Shown: positions 35,961-47,307 of the stretch, in pieces
Numbering within the stretch: position 1 is the stretch's first letter
Layout: each line of letters starts with the position of its first letter
NCBI GenBank assembly: GCA_019925795.1
Contig: CM034300.1
Span: 51,008,873 to 51,072,872, forward strand
Direction: 5' to 3'
Length of the DNA stretch: 64,000 bases
From: Dendrobium chrysotoxum
Taxonomy: Eukaryota; Streptophyta; Magnoliopsida; Asparagales; Orchidaceae
Made by a program: the position numbers and the translations under genes
The notes under the pieces: generated by a model
What the model saw: the letters and a program-made list of their open reading frames with translations, nothing else
Told to the model about the DNA's origin: nothing
Database searches by the model: none

Positions 35961-37667
35961 TGGGGGCAGTGGAGTAACCTAAAGAATTATTAAATTGATT
36001 TAGGGCTCTATCAATCTTTAAATAATGCTTAGGTTTTCTTTTATATAAAAATTATAAAAACTCTACTTAATATATGTAAATATATATGTCAAATCAAGTA
36101 ATATAATGATAGAGTAGAGTAGCAATCCTACAAGGAAGAATATTTAATTGTAAATACTAGTCCTTTCTGCTTCAACAACAATAATTATCCCACTCAATTA
36201 AAATAAGTTTTGGTGGATATTTAATCACTTAATTTTAAATAAAAAATAATTAAATGAAATACTATTTATATATTTTTTTATTGGTTAAATATAAATATAA
36301 TATATTTCTTAATAATTCTCAATTATATTGATGTTATTCAGAGCATATGCATCACTGATCGCTCAGTCAAGTGTGAAGAGATAAATGACAGATTAAACTC
36401 TTTTAATCTCAATACCTCTCAAAACATACATAGTTTGCGACCCTATAAAAATCTTAGAAGATTAAGTAAAGTGTGTACTGTTAAAATCCCCTCATGATAA
36501 TTCATATATATAAATTTGATACATGACAAGTACTATGCCTATGCTTGCATCATACAATTTAACATACCTTTTTGTGCTTGCTTTTCTATTCCTAGTCTCT
36601 ACATTACACCTGATATTAACTACACATAGAGCCACCATATGTATTAAATGAAGACCTGGTATATTGAAAACATCATGAAATTATTGATGGAGAGAATTCT
36701 TTTGTACTTCATATTTCACTTACACCATCAATTTATAACTAAAGAATTTAGCCAAACTTGAAGAATAAGTGAAGCATATTCATTTTCATTAATTGCACGA
36801 AAGAAAAAAATTATAAAAGAAATGATATCAGTGGATGGTTTATTGATCGCCTCTACAATCCTCCTTGAACTTACAAAATTACTTCTAAAAATATAAGACA
36901 AACACTCTAATGTAATGTATCTAATACTTCTCTGAATTCCCTTTGTTATCACTCATAAGGAAAAATCAAAGAAGCACTATAAAGACTGAAATTAAATAAG
37001 TGATTGAAACTCTCCTCCTTGAACTTACAGAATTACTTCTAAAAATATAAGACAAACACTCTAATGTAATGTATCTAATACTTCTCTAAATTCCCTTAGT
37101 TATCACTCATAAGAAAAAATCAAAGAAGCACTATAAAGACTGAAATTAAACAAGTGATTGAAACTCTCCTACAAACATTACAAATTGACTATTTATAAAA
37201 AAAACTCAGAAAATAAATTCTGGCACTGCGGCACTCGATGCACAAAAAATGAACTAACACTGCAACACTAAATCATTTCCTCCATTGCGGAGCTTGCTAA
37301 CGTGGACCAGCAATTTAATAAATCAATGCATGGCTTCCCTAACAAATTATGGCCTGAATAGTTATAACTATAATGTCACGGCATTGCTGATAGTTGAGCA
37401 TTGTTACATCATGGTGTTGTGTAAACAGAGCCTGGGCTTTGCTACACTGACTCCTCCTTTGCTATGACATTAGGATAGTTAGGTGGGCTTTGCGGCCCTC
37501 ACTCCTCCTATACTGCGGTGCTTTCAAACACATATTGGGGGTTACCATGTCCATATTTTGATGCTCCAGTGGTTTCAATAATTGCACCATGGTGGTATTA
37601 TGTTTGACACCGCGATGTTGTACTATACATAAAAATTTTACCCATTTCCTCTATTTTTTTTTGTACA
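35961..37667 (-). mobile_element. Athila-like 3' LTR
   Basis: The plus strand begins TGGGGGCAGTGGAGTAAC and ends TTGTACA. It matches 41843-43448 along its length, with many differences, so the insertion is old. It is longer because of an internal tandem duplication at 36861-37168. Confidence 0.8.
36861..37168. repeat. 154-bp tandem duplication inside the 3' LTR
   Basis: Units 36861-37014 and 37015-37168, both starting CTCCTTGAACTTACA, are nearly identical. The other LTR has a single unit near 42748. Confidence 0.88.
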
Positions 37668-39185
37668 AACACAACTAAAACAACACATTTTTACTGAAAA
37701 AATTAATAATTAAAATATAACATTATTTAAACTTTTCAAATTCTGCCTAGCTTAAACTCTTGCTTGTCCTCAAGCAAATAAAAGTTTGTAATTCTAATTA
37801 AGTGATTAACCAAAACAAAAAGTGAAAATTTAAAATTACTAAAGTATAGGATAATACATCACAATCAAGAATTACTCAAAAAGAATCAAAGTTATTCTTC
37901 TAGTTTATAAAAATACTAAAAATTAAACTTAGATAATAATTCTTATTTCTTCCTAATTTAAAATTATAGGTTATATATTTTATCATTAACTTTTGAATGT
38001 TGAAGTGAATAATGTAGTTTTAATAATTGGATATAGTTGTAGTTAAAATTGTACTTTCATTAGTTCATAATCCCTTGTATTAGCTCTTTCTCATCTTATC
38101 CTTTATAATTTTTGTGTAAGATTGTATTTCAAATCTTTAGCTTTTATTGATACCAATTTTTGAATGTACTCTTCTTATTCTTCTGATATTTTTTATTTCT
38201 TTTTCTTTTAAAGAACTATTTCTTGTTTTTTTCTTTTTTTTACTTTTGTTGAGTACATAATTAATGATTTTCAATATTAGCTTTCACATTAAGTTTCTCA
38301 TATAAAAGTTAAATTTAGAAAAGTATATCTTATAAATTTAAGTTAGGATAATAACTCCAATGGTTTAATGAGTATATATTTGTATTTCCAACTTATGAAG
38401 TATAAGTAGAGTTTATTCAAACTATGATCTAGGGTTTTAATATTATCCTAATTTTTCATAATTTTTAATTATCATTTTTATAAAGCTTAATTAAATAATT
38501 AGAATATAAAAGTAATTGGAGGATAATAATAATTTAAGTAAGAAGATAATTTGCTAATATATAAATAAACGCATAAAAAAACACTACAAACACATACTTT
38601 CATATTAGTGATAAAAAATGCATAAAATATGTGTTGAAAACAAAACATGACATAACATTTATAACATGACATAGTTATAGGATAACTAGTGCACACGACA
38701 CCAACATTCAATAATGACTCTCAAAACTAAAATTTTCAATTAAGTTCAACTATATAAGCAGATATCTTGCATCACTTCCTCCTTGTATAAAAAATAATAA
38801 AGTTGAAAAACATAAAAATATGCACATCCTTAAAAATTATTCACTACTCTAATGACATGGTTTGCAAAGTTTTCTTATCTTGTATCCTGATGGAACCATT
38901 AAGAAAAATTCCACAGATAGTGAAAGAACCAATCCTTCTAGATTTGATTTTCCCATGGCAATACTTTTTCTTATAATCAAATAGTAACACCTTACCCTAG
39001 AATGAAATCTTACATGAAAACTCTACCACCATGCATCTTCCTTATTTCCACCATGTACTTCTTATCTTCAAGCAAATCCTCTTTAAATTCTTTCAACTTA
39101 GTAATAATGGAATAACTTTACATATGGAGAAGTGAAAAAAGATTCCTCATTCTTAGTATCATTTCATTTTGGTTCTTTAAAGAAG
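37668..39185. other. Non-coding internal region of the Athila-like element
   Basis: AT-rich, no protein or repeat recognised. In a complete element pol would lie in or near this stretch. Confidence 0.55.
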
Positions 39186-39198
39186 AAGATATATGCTT

Positions 39199-39924
39199 TT
39201 TTTTTGAACAAGCAAAAAGAAAATTTGCATTAAAACCAAAACAAGAAGAACTACAAGCAACCACCACCTGATTCCTCCTTCACTATACGTAGAAATGAAG
39301 GAGGAATCTTATTCACAGTGATATCATCCCAATAGAATAAACCAAAGATAGCATAGTTAGCGCATAAATCAGCTAACTTATTACAACTCCTATCAATACA
39401 ATTGAACAAGATAAAATCAAAATTATTTGTGAAAGAGAAGCCCTTCAATCTACCCTGTCTCCACTCCTTTTTCAGTAACTTGATGATATTGGCATTATCT
39501 CCTTCAATTATAAGACCTTTAAAATCCAGCATCCAATCTTCAAACACACGTTCAATTGAAGTAATAGCAAGGAGTTCTAATTGAGCAATGTCCCAATGCA
39601 TTCCAGAATACCCAAAAGTTGAAAGGAATCTTCCTCTATGATCACGAAATACTCCACCCAAACTAGCTCTATAGGAGGATAATAGAGCAGCATCCACATT
39701 CACCTTGAGCCAATCGGGTGGAGGAGGATGCCAACAATTTCGAAACAACAATCGCTGATTAGCATCCAACCGGTCCGAGCTAAAATAATTGAATTCAGAT
39801 GAAACTGTTGCATAACAAACTGCTTCCACTGCCACCACCAGGGAAGACTTCCCACTTTTCCCATGAACCACTTCATTTCTATTCTTCCAGGAAAAATAAA
39901 TCACATTACAGAATAGTGTAATCA
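39199..39924 (-). mobile_element. 5'-truncated L1 LINE with RNase H domain
   Basis: A 726-bp minus-strand L1 end inserted in the Athila-like element. A perfect 13-bp target duplication AAGATATATGCTT lies at 39186-39198 and 39925-39937. The poly-A tail is the T-run at 39197-39205. The frame is open at 39251-39924: FCNVIYFSWKNRNEVVHG, then the RNase H core PDWLKVNVDAALL, LELLAI, LIIEGDNANI and NKLADLCANYAIF, ending LRIVKEE. The first eight or so codons of the open stretch (to 39949) are host sequence. It is a different L1 lineage from the copy at 4735-29875, as judged by its protein. Confidence 0.92.
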
Positions 39925-39937
39925 AAGATATATGCTT

Positions 39938-40338
39938 GATTCTACCCATCGCTTAGACTTTTGATTTACAAAGAGAAACAATTATGATACTCACTAAAGA
40001 GTAGGTTAGAAAGGAAAAGAGAACTTCCTCTTAATTGATTTTATAGATTTCAATGGGAGGGAAGTTTGAAAACTTTCAAATTTCAATCATTAAGTCCGAT
40101 CGGGGGGGCTGCGGCGTTCAAAGGTATGGCGGCTGGGCACTCCTTCTTTTATCTCAAATGTTTTTTTTAAGTATATTAAGAAAAACATAACTTGAAAAAT
40201 AGGGTTGCCTCCCTAAATGTGCTAAGTTCATAGTCTTCAACCATACTAGATAACTAACTAGATCTAAGGTTGGGTTGCATCCCAAAAGGAGCTACGTATA
40301 TAATCTCCAACCAATCTTTGCCCGAATTTTCCATTTGG
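39938..40338. other. Non-coding internal region of the Athila-like element
   Basis: No coding sequence recognised; contains the repeated phrase TGGGTTGCATCCCAAAAGGA / GGGTTGCCTCCCTAAATGTG near 40205 and 40270. Confidence 0.5.
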
Positions 40339-41703
40339 CTAAGGTGGATGATTGCTATTCTTTAGTTGGGTCCCATTGGTGTATCTTTTCTTCTCTTTAG
40401 GATTAACTTCAATTTTACTAGGAAGAGATCCAATGGATCTACTACTCACAGAAATTACAAGCTGACTTAGTTGAGTTTCTAAATTTTCAGTTGAAGCAGC
40501 TTGGTTTTGTAATTGAGTTCCCAATTACATGAAAATATCTTCTAGTGGTCTTTTATTTCCACACTAATTTTCTTGATTAAATCAAGGAATGCAGGACTTG
40601 GATTATTGATAGCTTGATTTTGATTGTTCCAATTTATGCCTTTGTTATTTTGACCATAATTCTATTGATTTCCACCACTATTATTTGACCAAATAAAATT
40701 TGGGTGATTCTTCTAATCTAAATTATATGTATTTGAATAGGAATTATTTTATCTTTCAATAAAATTTATATGTTCAATCCCTTGGATATCATTTTCTTCC
40801 ATTAAGTTTTTATCTTCCAAATATAAAGATGAATTAGAATTTAAGCCTAAACTGCTCAATTTCTTTGATATTGCTGCAACTTGTACAGTTAGAATAGATA
40901 AAGAATCATCAAAAACTCTTGCTACTCTCTTAGGATTCACCCTTTTAGTAGTCCACTTAATTTTATTTATTATCATTTCTTCAATTAATTCATAATCATC
41001 TTCAAAAGGCTTTGACATTAAAGAACCTCCAACAACAACATCATTATGGCACTAAGGGATCTTACCAATCCATAGTAAAAGGTTTGAATTATCAACCAAT
41101 TAGGTAAGGCATGGTGAGGGCACTTCATAAGCATCTCCTTGAATCTCTCCTAACTCTCATAAATAGATTCTCCTTCTAACTAAGTAAAAAAAGTAATGTC
41201 ATTTTTATGCTTAGTAGTCTTATAAGGTGGGAAATACTTTCCCAGAAATTTGTGGGCCAACTCATTGCATGTGGAAATAGAGCTTGGGGGTAAAGAATTT
41301 AATCATATTTTTGCCTTATCTTTTAGAGAAAATGGCAATAATCTAAGTCTAATGGAATCATCACAATCACAATTACACTTAAATGTTGAATAAATTTCTA
41401 AGAAATTTGCTAAATATAGGTTAGGGTCTTCAATGGGAGTTCCCCCAAATAGAGAAGTTTGTATCATCTAAATGATTCATGTTTTAATTCAAAATTTTTT
41501 TCTTGGATGGTGGGTCTATTTATTCTTTGGTGAATTCTATCTAGTAAAGGGTTTACAAAATCCTTAATAGGTCTAAAATGATCTATGTTTTGAATTGTGT
41601 CGACCATTTTATAATTTTTTTTTGTGGTTCTAATTATATAAAGGGTTCTCTCAATTTTAGAATCAAAATTTAAATGTGCCTCCCCTTTGTGTATTGTAAG
41701 CAT
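40339..41703 (-). pseudogene. Athila-like gag
   Basis: Minus-strand gag broken into frames. The N-side at 41703-41464 contains IHQRINRPTIQEKNFELKHE. A one-base shift near 41455 leads to the capsid core at about 41440-41060: YLANFLEIYSTFKCN, FLGKYFPPYKTTKHKNDITF, then RFKEMLMKCPHH. Next comes MSKPFEDDYELIEEMIINK (41018-40749). The C-side ASTENLETQLSQL at 40524-40339 is typical of Athila gags. Stops replace Gln or Trp codons (for example T*LEGES, S*ERFKE). Confidence 0.8.
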
Positions 41704-41815
41704 GCAATGATAGATAGGTAATAAGTATATTAAAATAAAGGAATAAAAGAATATAGTAGGACTAATTATGCAATTGATTCAATAATATAGTAAATTTGAA
41801 AATAAAATAAATTCA

Positions 41816-41833
41816 TCCCTGGAAATGGCACCA
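41816..41833 (-). other. Primer binding site of the Athila-like element
   Basis: The element strand reads TGGTGCCATTTCCAGGGA, nine bases internal to the 5' LTR. It resembles the TGGCGCC-type PBS used by Athila elements. Confidence 0.7.
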
Positions 41834-41842
41834 AAAACTTGG

Positions 41843-43448
41843 TGGGGGCGGTGGAGTAACATAAAGAATTATGAAAATAATTTAGGACTCTATCAATCCC
41901 TAAACAATGCTTAGGTTTTCATTGATATAAAAATTTTAAAAATCTCACTTAATATGCACAAGTATTCATGACGATTCAACTAATGTAGTGACAGAGAAGA
42001 GTATCGATCCCACGAGAAAGAATATTTACTTGTAAATACTAGTACTATCTACTTCAACTACAATAATTATTCTACTCAATTAAAGTAAGTTTTGGTAGAC
42101 ATTCAATCACTTAATTTAAAACAAAAAATAGTTAAATGAAATACTATTTTGATAAATTATTTTGGATTGATGAATATAAATATAATATGTTTCCTAATAT
42201 TTCTCTTTTATATTGATGTTATTCACAGCATATATGTAACTGATCGCTCAATCAAGCATGAAGAGACAAAGGTCAAATTAAACTCTTCCAACCTCAATAC
42301 CACTCTAAAGACTTATAGTCTGTCACCATATGAAAAATTTAGAAGAGTAAGTAAAGCATGTACTATTAAAACTCCCTCATGATAATTAAACTCTACAAAT
42401 TTTATATATGATAAAAACTATGCCTATGCTTGCATCATACTAATCAAACATACCTAGTTGTGCATGCTTTCCTATTCCTAGGCTCTATACTACATTTGAT
42501 ATTAACTACACATATGACCACTATATACAATGGTAAAATGAGGACCTGGTATATTAAAAATATCATAAAATTATTGATGGAGAGAATTCAATAGTAGTTC
42601 ATATTTATTTACACCATCAATCCAAAACTGTAGAATTTAGCTAGACATGAAAAACAAGTGAAGTATATTCATTTTTCATTAGTTGTACAAAAAAAGAAAG
42701 TACAGAAGAAAAAATATCACTAGATGGCTTAATGATGTCTATACACTCCTCCTTAAACTTACATAATTGATTCTACAAACATAAGTCAAATACTCTAATA
42801 AAAAAATATAGTACTTCTCTGAATTCCCTTAGTTGTCACTCCTAAGAAAAAACAGAGAAGAACTATAAAGACTAAAATTATACAAGTGACTTAACTCTCC
42901 AACTAACATTACAAATAGAATATTTATAAAAAAATATAAAAAATAGATTCTAACATTGTGGAGCTCGAGACACTTGCTTTGCGATGCCCATAAAATGTAC
43001 TAATGCTATAGAACTGAAGGGTTTCCTCCAGAGCGGTGCTTGCTGACATGGACCTATAATTTAATGAATCAACATATTTCTTCGATGGCTGATCATAGCC
43101 AAAATAGTTATAACTATAGAGCCATAATGCTATAGATGGTTGAACACAATGACATCCATATGTCACTCGCTTAACTTAGCGACACTAGAATTTGGCTCAG
43201 TAATGCTATGCAGATAGTGACTGGGCATTATAGTGCAGACTCTTTCGATGCTACGGTGGTAGGATAGTTAGCTAGGCTTTGCGACGCTCCCCCTCTGATG
43301 CTATGATGTTGTCAAACATTGACTAGGCACCGTCATATCCATATTTGGGCACTTCAGCGATGTCAATGATGGTGCCATAGAGGTATTATGTCTGATACTA
43401 TAATGTTAAACCATATTTAAAAATCCTTTTCCTATATTTTTCTATACA
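41843..43448 (-). mobile_element. Athila-like 5' LTR
   Basis: The plus strand begins TGGGGGCGGTGGAGTAAC and ends CTATACA, where Sirevirus 3 starts (TGAAAGTTTG at 43449). Partner of 35961-37667. Confidence 0.8.
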
Positions 43449-45192
43449 TGAAAGTTTGTTAGGGATGTTAAACCCTTATGAACTAGCCCGAGGCTAACCA
43501 AGAGGAGGGGTGAATTGGTAATTTTAAAAATTCATGAGAAAAAATAATTTTAAAAATGATTTTGAATGTTTTAAAGTGTTTACAGTTTCGCGATGATATG
43601 CAGATGTTCAATAATAACAAAATAATAATCATAATCACACGATCATCAACAGAAAAATAAATATAAAAAATAATCAAAAAGAACACACCAGATTTTATAG
43701 TAGTTCGGTCAACTTGACCTACGTCCACTCCCCGGAGCCTCCACTCTCGGTATTGCACTAACACTAAGTGACTCTTCTTCTACTCCCGCAGCAAGGTGGA
43801 GAAGCCTGTACAAAAACTCCTTTCCACCAAATCGATGAGGCAGAGAACCCTGACTCATTTCGCTTCCTTCTGAAGAAGGTAGAGAACCTTACCTCCTTTT
43901 GCTTCCTCCTGAAGCAGGCAGAGAACCTTACCTCCTTTTTTCTTCCTCCTAAAGCAGGCAGAGAACCTTGATCTTTTTGCAGACGATCCTTCCATGGAGA
44001 CACTAAGGACAGGAGACGACGACCAGAGAAGAGGACTCAAATCCTTGCTTGGAGCAACCTTTGTGAACACCTCACAAACTCCCCCTCATAAGATCTTCTC
44101 AGAGCCTCCCCTCCCAATCTCTCTCTCTCTCTCCTCCTCAAAGCTCTCACAGGAAAGGAAAGTGGCAAAAGATCTCAACGGTGAACAAAAGAGATCTTAA
44201 ATAGGAGGGCTAAAAAATTGCCCTAAAGTTTAATTTGATGATTCTATTCGTACAGTACGATCTAATATTATACAGTACGATCAGTTGAAAAGCCTTTTCA
44301 TCCAGTACGAATACAAACAAATAGTTCAAAAATTTTAAGAACATCGTATAGATAATCCATAGATCGTACTGGATGATCATTTTATTTTTAATTATTCATA
44401 CAGGATGATCTATGGGATGAACGAGATTCATCTCTATTCATCATCTGGCACTATAATATCTATACAATATGATTAGTTCATTTCTTATCATCATCCCGTA
44501 TGATGTAAATATCGTTCAGGATTGGTTTCATTTTGTACGATATATGGGATGACCCAAATCATCTCTATTCATCATACAGTATGATTGATATCGTACAGTA
44601 TGATCAAGTGTAATTAAGAAATCATAATTTAATTACTTGATCATGGGGGATAATTTTGGCAAGATTTAAAATATTCACACAGTACCATTATAATCGTACA
44701 GTATGATTATAATCGTATAGTACAATTAGTTCAAAAGATCAAAATTCAAAGCTTACCAAAACTGTCCCGGCGGTTAGGGTTTTCATGTTAAAATAAATTG
44801 TATAGTATGATATAGATCATATAGTATGATTAGTTTATAAAACTAATCATCCAAAATTAGCCATTAAGCTTGGGTTTAAATGGTAGTTTGTACAGTACGA
44901 TGGAAAATCGTACAATATGATTTTGTAATAAAAATTTAATCTGAGTAAAAAATATTTTAACTCTCCCCCTATATGTGTGTGCAAGGTTACTTAGCTTGGG
45001 GATCCATTACATTACACTTGACTCAAGAAAAATGAAAAAATATATTGAACCTGAAACACAAACAGACTGACTCGATCTAGAGCTGGCTTGAATTATAATT
45101 GATCCTGTGAACCTGAAAGGTTAGACACTCAACCAGAAATGAAAAGGTTTGCTATCATCAAAATTATAGTTCTTGAATCCAAATTTGCAACA
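43449..45192 (-). mobile_element. Sirevirus 3, 3' LTR, variant dyad family
   Basis: 1744 bp, TGAAAGTTTG to TTTGCAACA. The leader half matches other Sirevirus LTRs (CTGCTTCAGGAGGAAG-type repeats near 43850-43960, CT-rich tract at 44120-44135). The U3 half carries dyads with core ATCGTACAGTACGAT rather than ATCGTCCNGGACGAT. Clear pairs are 44571-44585 with 44590-44604, and 44693-44707 with 44712-44726, each with a 4-bp spacer. More lie at about 44232-44290 and 44800-44925. Confidence 0.9.
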
Positions 45193-45205
45193 ATCTCCCC
45201 CTTTT
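45193..45205 (-). other. Polypurine tract of Sirevirus 3
   Basis: ATCTCCCCCTTTT on the plus strand, adjoining the LTR. Confidence 0.8.
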
Positions 45206-46792
45206 TGATGTTGACAAACATTTATTAGTAATTCTAAATTTAGTAAATAAACATGATGAACATTTATAATTCAAAACCTTCAAGAATTGAACATTGATAG
45301 TTCAAAATATTAAACTGAATATTTACAATAGCTCACAACATAAACTACTCCCTCTTTTGACATCTCAAAAAGGAAAAATACAACCTCAACACAAAAGAAG
45401 AAAAATAGTACAAAAATAAAATAAAATATCAGCAAAAGCAAAAAGACTAGTAAAAAAGGGGGATCGTCTAGAATGATGTGACCAATAATGAAAGAAAATG
45501 AAGAATGGAGAGGAATGATCAGGGATCCCAAAACACAATAAAGAAAAAAACAAAATCAAATCAAATACAAAGAAAAAATTGAAGCAAAAAAACATTAAAA
45601 GACCTTTTTTTTAATCGATCTGCTCCAGTAAATCTGAGTTTTCCTTAATTTTTAATTCAAAAGCTAAAAAGAAGAAAATCGACAATGCTGAAATTTAGAA
45701 AAAGTTAGAAAATTAATTATCGTAACTCCTACCTCAGACACCTTACGTGTTCAAATTTCTTTCAAATAAAAGTCTAATTCAAAAGAGAAGAAATTAGGTT
45801 AAAAAAGAGATCGTTTCAAGCCTTGTTCCAGAAAAAATATCTGATAAAATAGTATTATTAAGTAAGGAATCAAAAATCATGATTTTCAATCTCAAGCTTT
45901 TGAAAATATTAAGTGGCGCATGGATTTTTCTAAGATATTTAAAGATCTAAAAGGGAAGAAAGCTTATTTCTTTGTGGGCTCATTTTGTGTTTATTTTTCA
46001 ATTTATTTGGTGCTCTTTATGCATCTTTTGATTTTTGATACACTTTGTGTATCTTTTCAATTTGGCGACATTGCGCATCTTTTTAGCTTTGGGCTCATTT
46101 TATGCCCCCTTTTTTTCAAGCTTGCTTCCTTCAATAATCTTTAAATATCTCAGTTGTGGAATTACCTTCAAGACGTAAGAGAAGAAAAAACTCACTCTCT
46201 TCAGTAAGGAGGGTTAACTCATAGAACAAAATCATACTCTATGTGATAAGTGCAATCCCTTGATTAAGAAAAATATGACAATAATTCAAAGTTTTAAAAA
46301 TACTATTCATATGAGGTAGATTACTGTAGGAAGATAAAATTGATCTCTATTTCAAAAGCCTACTTTTTTATTTTGAATAAGATTTTTATCCAAAAGAAAT
46401 AATACACCATCAAAGGAGTTAGAGGAAGAGAAATAATCATCAATGTTTCTTCCCTTTAACAAATTCAGAGGAGTCAATCACTACTTACAAGCTTCCAAAA
46501 AAAAGGCAAAACTCTCAGTTAGAAATCCAGTTTATCAGCAGTAGTGAGCAGTGATCTGATTCTGAAAAGAATAACTAGTAAATAAATAACAAGAATAAAA
46601 GCAAAAACAAACAAAAATCAGCAAATAAAAATCAACATGAAATAAGTAAATCTGATAAACAAATCAAACAAACGGAAATCAGTAGAAAAAAATAAAAAAG
46701 AAATTCTAAAATGAAATAGACCATCAAATCAAACAAAAAAACTAAACGAAAAAATAAAAAATGGAAAATTAAGATATTAGCAATCATCAGAT
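45206..46792 (-). other. Sirevirus 3 3' non-coding region with one residual dyad
   Basis: No coding sequence. It is collinear with Sirevirus 1 19213-20530 and with 22140-22408, but the extra ORF and almost all of the internal dyad array are missing. One dyad, ATCGTCTAGAATGAT at 45463-45477, remains at the join. Short open frames in the T/A-rich DNA have no protein-like composition. Confidence 0.65.
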
Positions 46793-47273
46793 TCAAGCAT
46801 TTATGTCAATCACATCCAGTCTGGTCCTTAAAATGCTGAATGAGCAAAGGCCAGTGGTTTAGTAAAGATGTCAGCCAGTTGATTTTTTGTTGCTACATGG
46901 TGTAGCTCAATGTCCCCTTTTGTAAAATGGTCCCTAATGAAGTGATACCTAATGTCATTGTGTTTGGTTCTTGAATTTTGGATAGGATTCTTAGAGATAC
47001 AGATGACACTAGTGTTATCACGTAGAACTGAAATTGTGCCAATAGGTAATCCTAGATCCAGAACTTATTGCTTCAATCAAAGGACTTAGGCCACACAACT
47101 TACTAAGGCAATATACTAAGCTTCAGCAGCGAAAAGTGCTATAGAATTTAATTTTTTACTAGACCAGGAGACTAAAGACTATCCTATGAATTGGCATGTT
47201 CCTGAAGTGCTCTTTTTATCCACCCTATACCCTGCAAAATCAGAATTAGAATATCCAATAATCTCAAAAGAAG
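46793..47273 (-). pseudogene. Sirevirus 3 pol, RNase H end
   Basis: The minus-strand RNase H region matches Sirevirus 1 18740-19212, including DNTSVICISKNPIQ and ELHHVATKNQLADIFTKPLA, with the stop at 46793-46795. The upstream part of pol is missing beyond 47273. Confidence 0.8.
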
Positions 47274-47275
47274 TG

Positions 47276-47307
47276 ATATACTATTTTTGATTGAAAAAAT
47301 AGTATAT
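47276..47307. repeat. Perfect hairpin at the Sirevirus 3 / Tat-like LTR junction
   Basis: 13-bp arms ATATACTATTTTT (47276-47288) and AAAAATAGTATAT (47295-47307), with a 6-nt loop. Confidence 0.8.

Larger units (their letters stand above)
35961..43448 (-). mobile_element. Athila-like gypsy element with gag but no visible pol
   Basis: Two direct repeats of about 1.6-1.7 kb (35961-37667 and 41843-43448) flank 4.2 kb. The element strand has a tRNA-type PBS (TGGTGCCATTTCCAGGGA) at 41816-41833, similar to Athila PBSs, followed by a gag pseudogene. No protease, RT, RNase H or integrase motif was seen between gag and the 3' LTR; the only RNase H there belongs to an inserted L1. The element resembles gag-only non-autonomous LTR elements, or an Athila copy that lost pol. 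No matching TSD was found; the right flank is occupied by Sirevirus 3. Confidence 0.75.
43449..47273 (-). mobile_element. Sirevirus 3: 3' LTR, 3' region and RNase H end
   Basis: Minus-strand copia remnant, cut off at about 47273 where the long Tat-like LTR sequence begins. It keeps the complete 3' LTR (43449-45192), the PPT and 3' region, and the last part of pol. The left flanking 5-mer ATACA has no partner in the window. Confidence 0.88.

Noticed and set aside
35956..43448. Target duplication of the Athila-like element
   Set aside because: The left flank TCTAA has no partner because Sirevirus 3 begins directly at 43449.
45310..46144. Hydrophobic open frames suggesting membrane proteins
   Set aside because: T-rich Sirevirus 3' UTR gives Phe/Leu/Tyr runs on translation; the homologous regions of Sirevirus 1 and 2 are not open.
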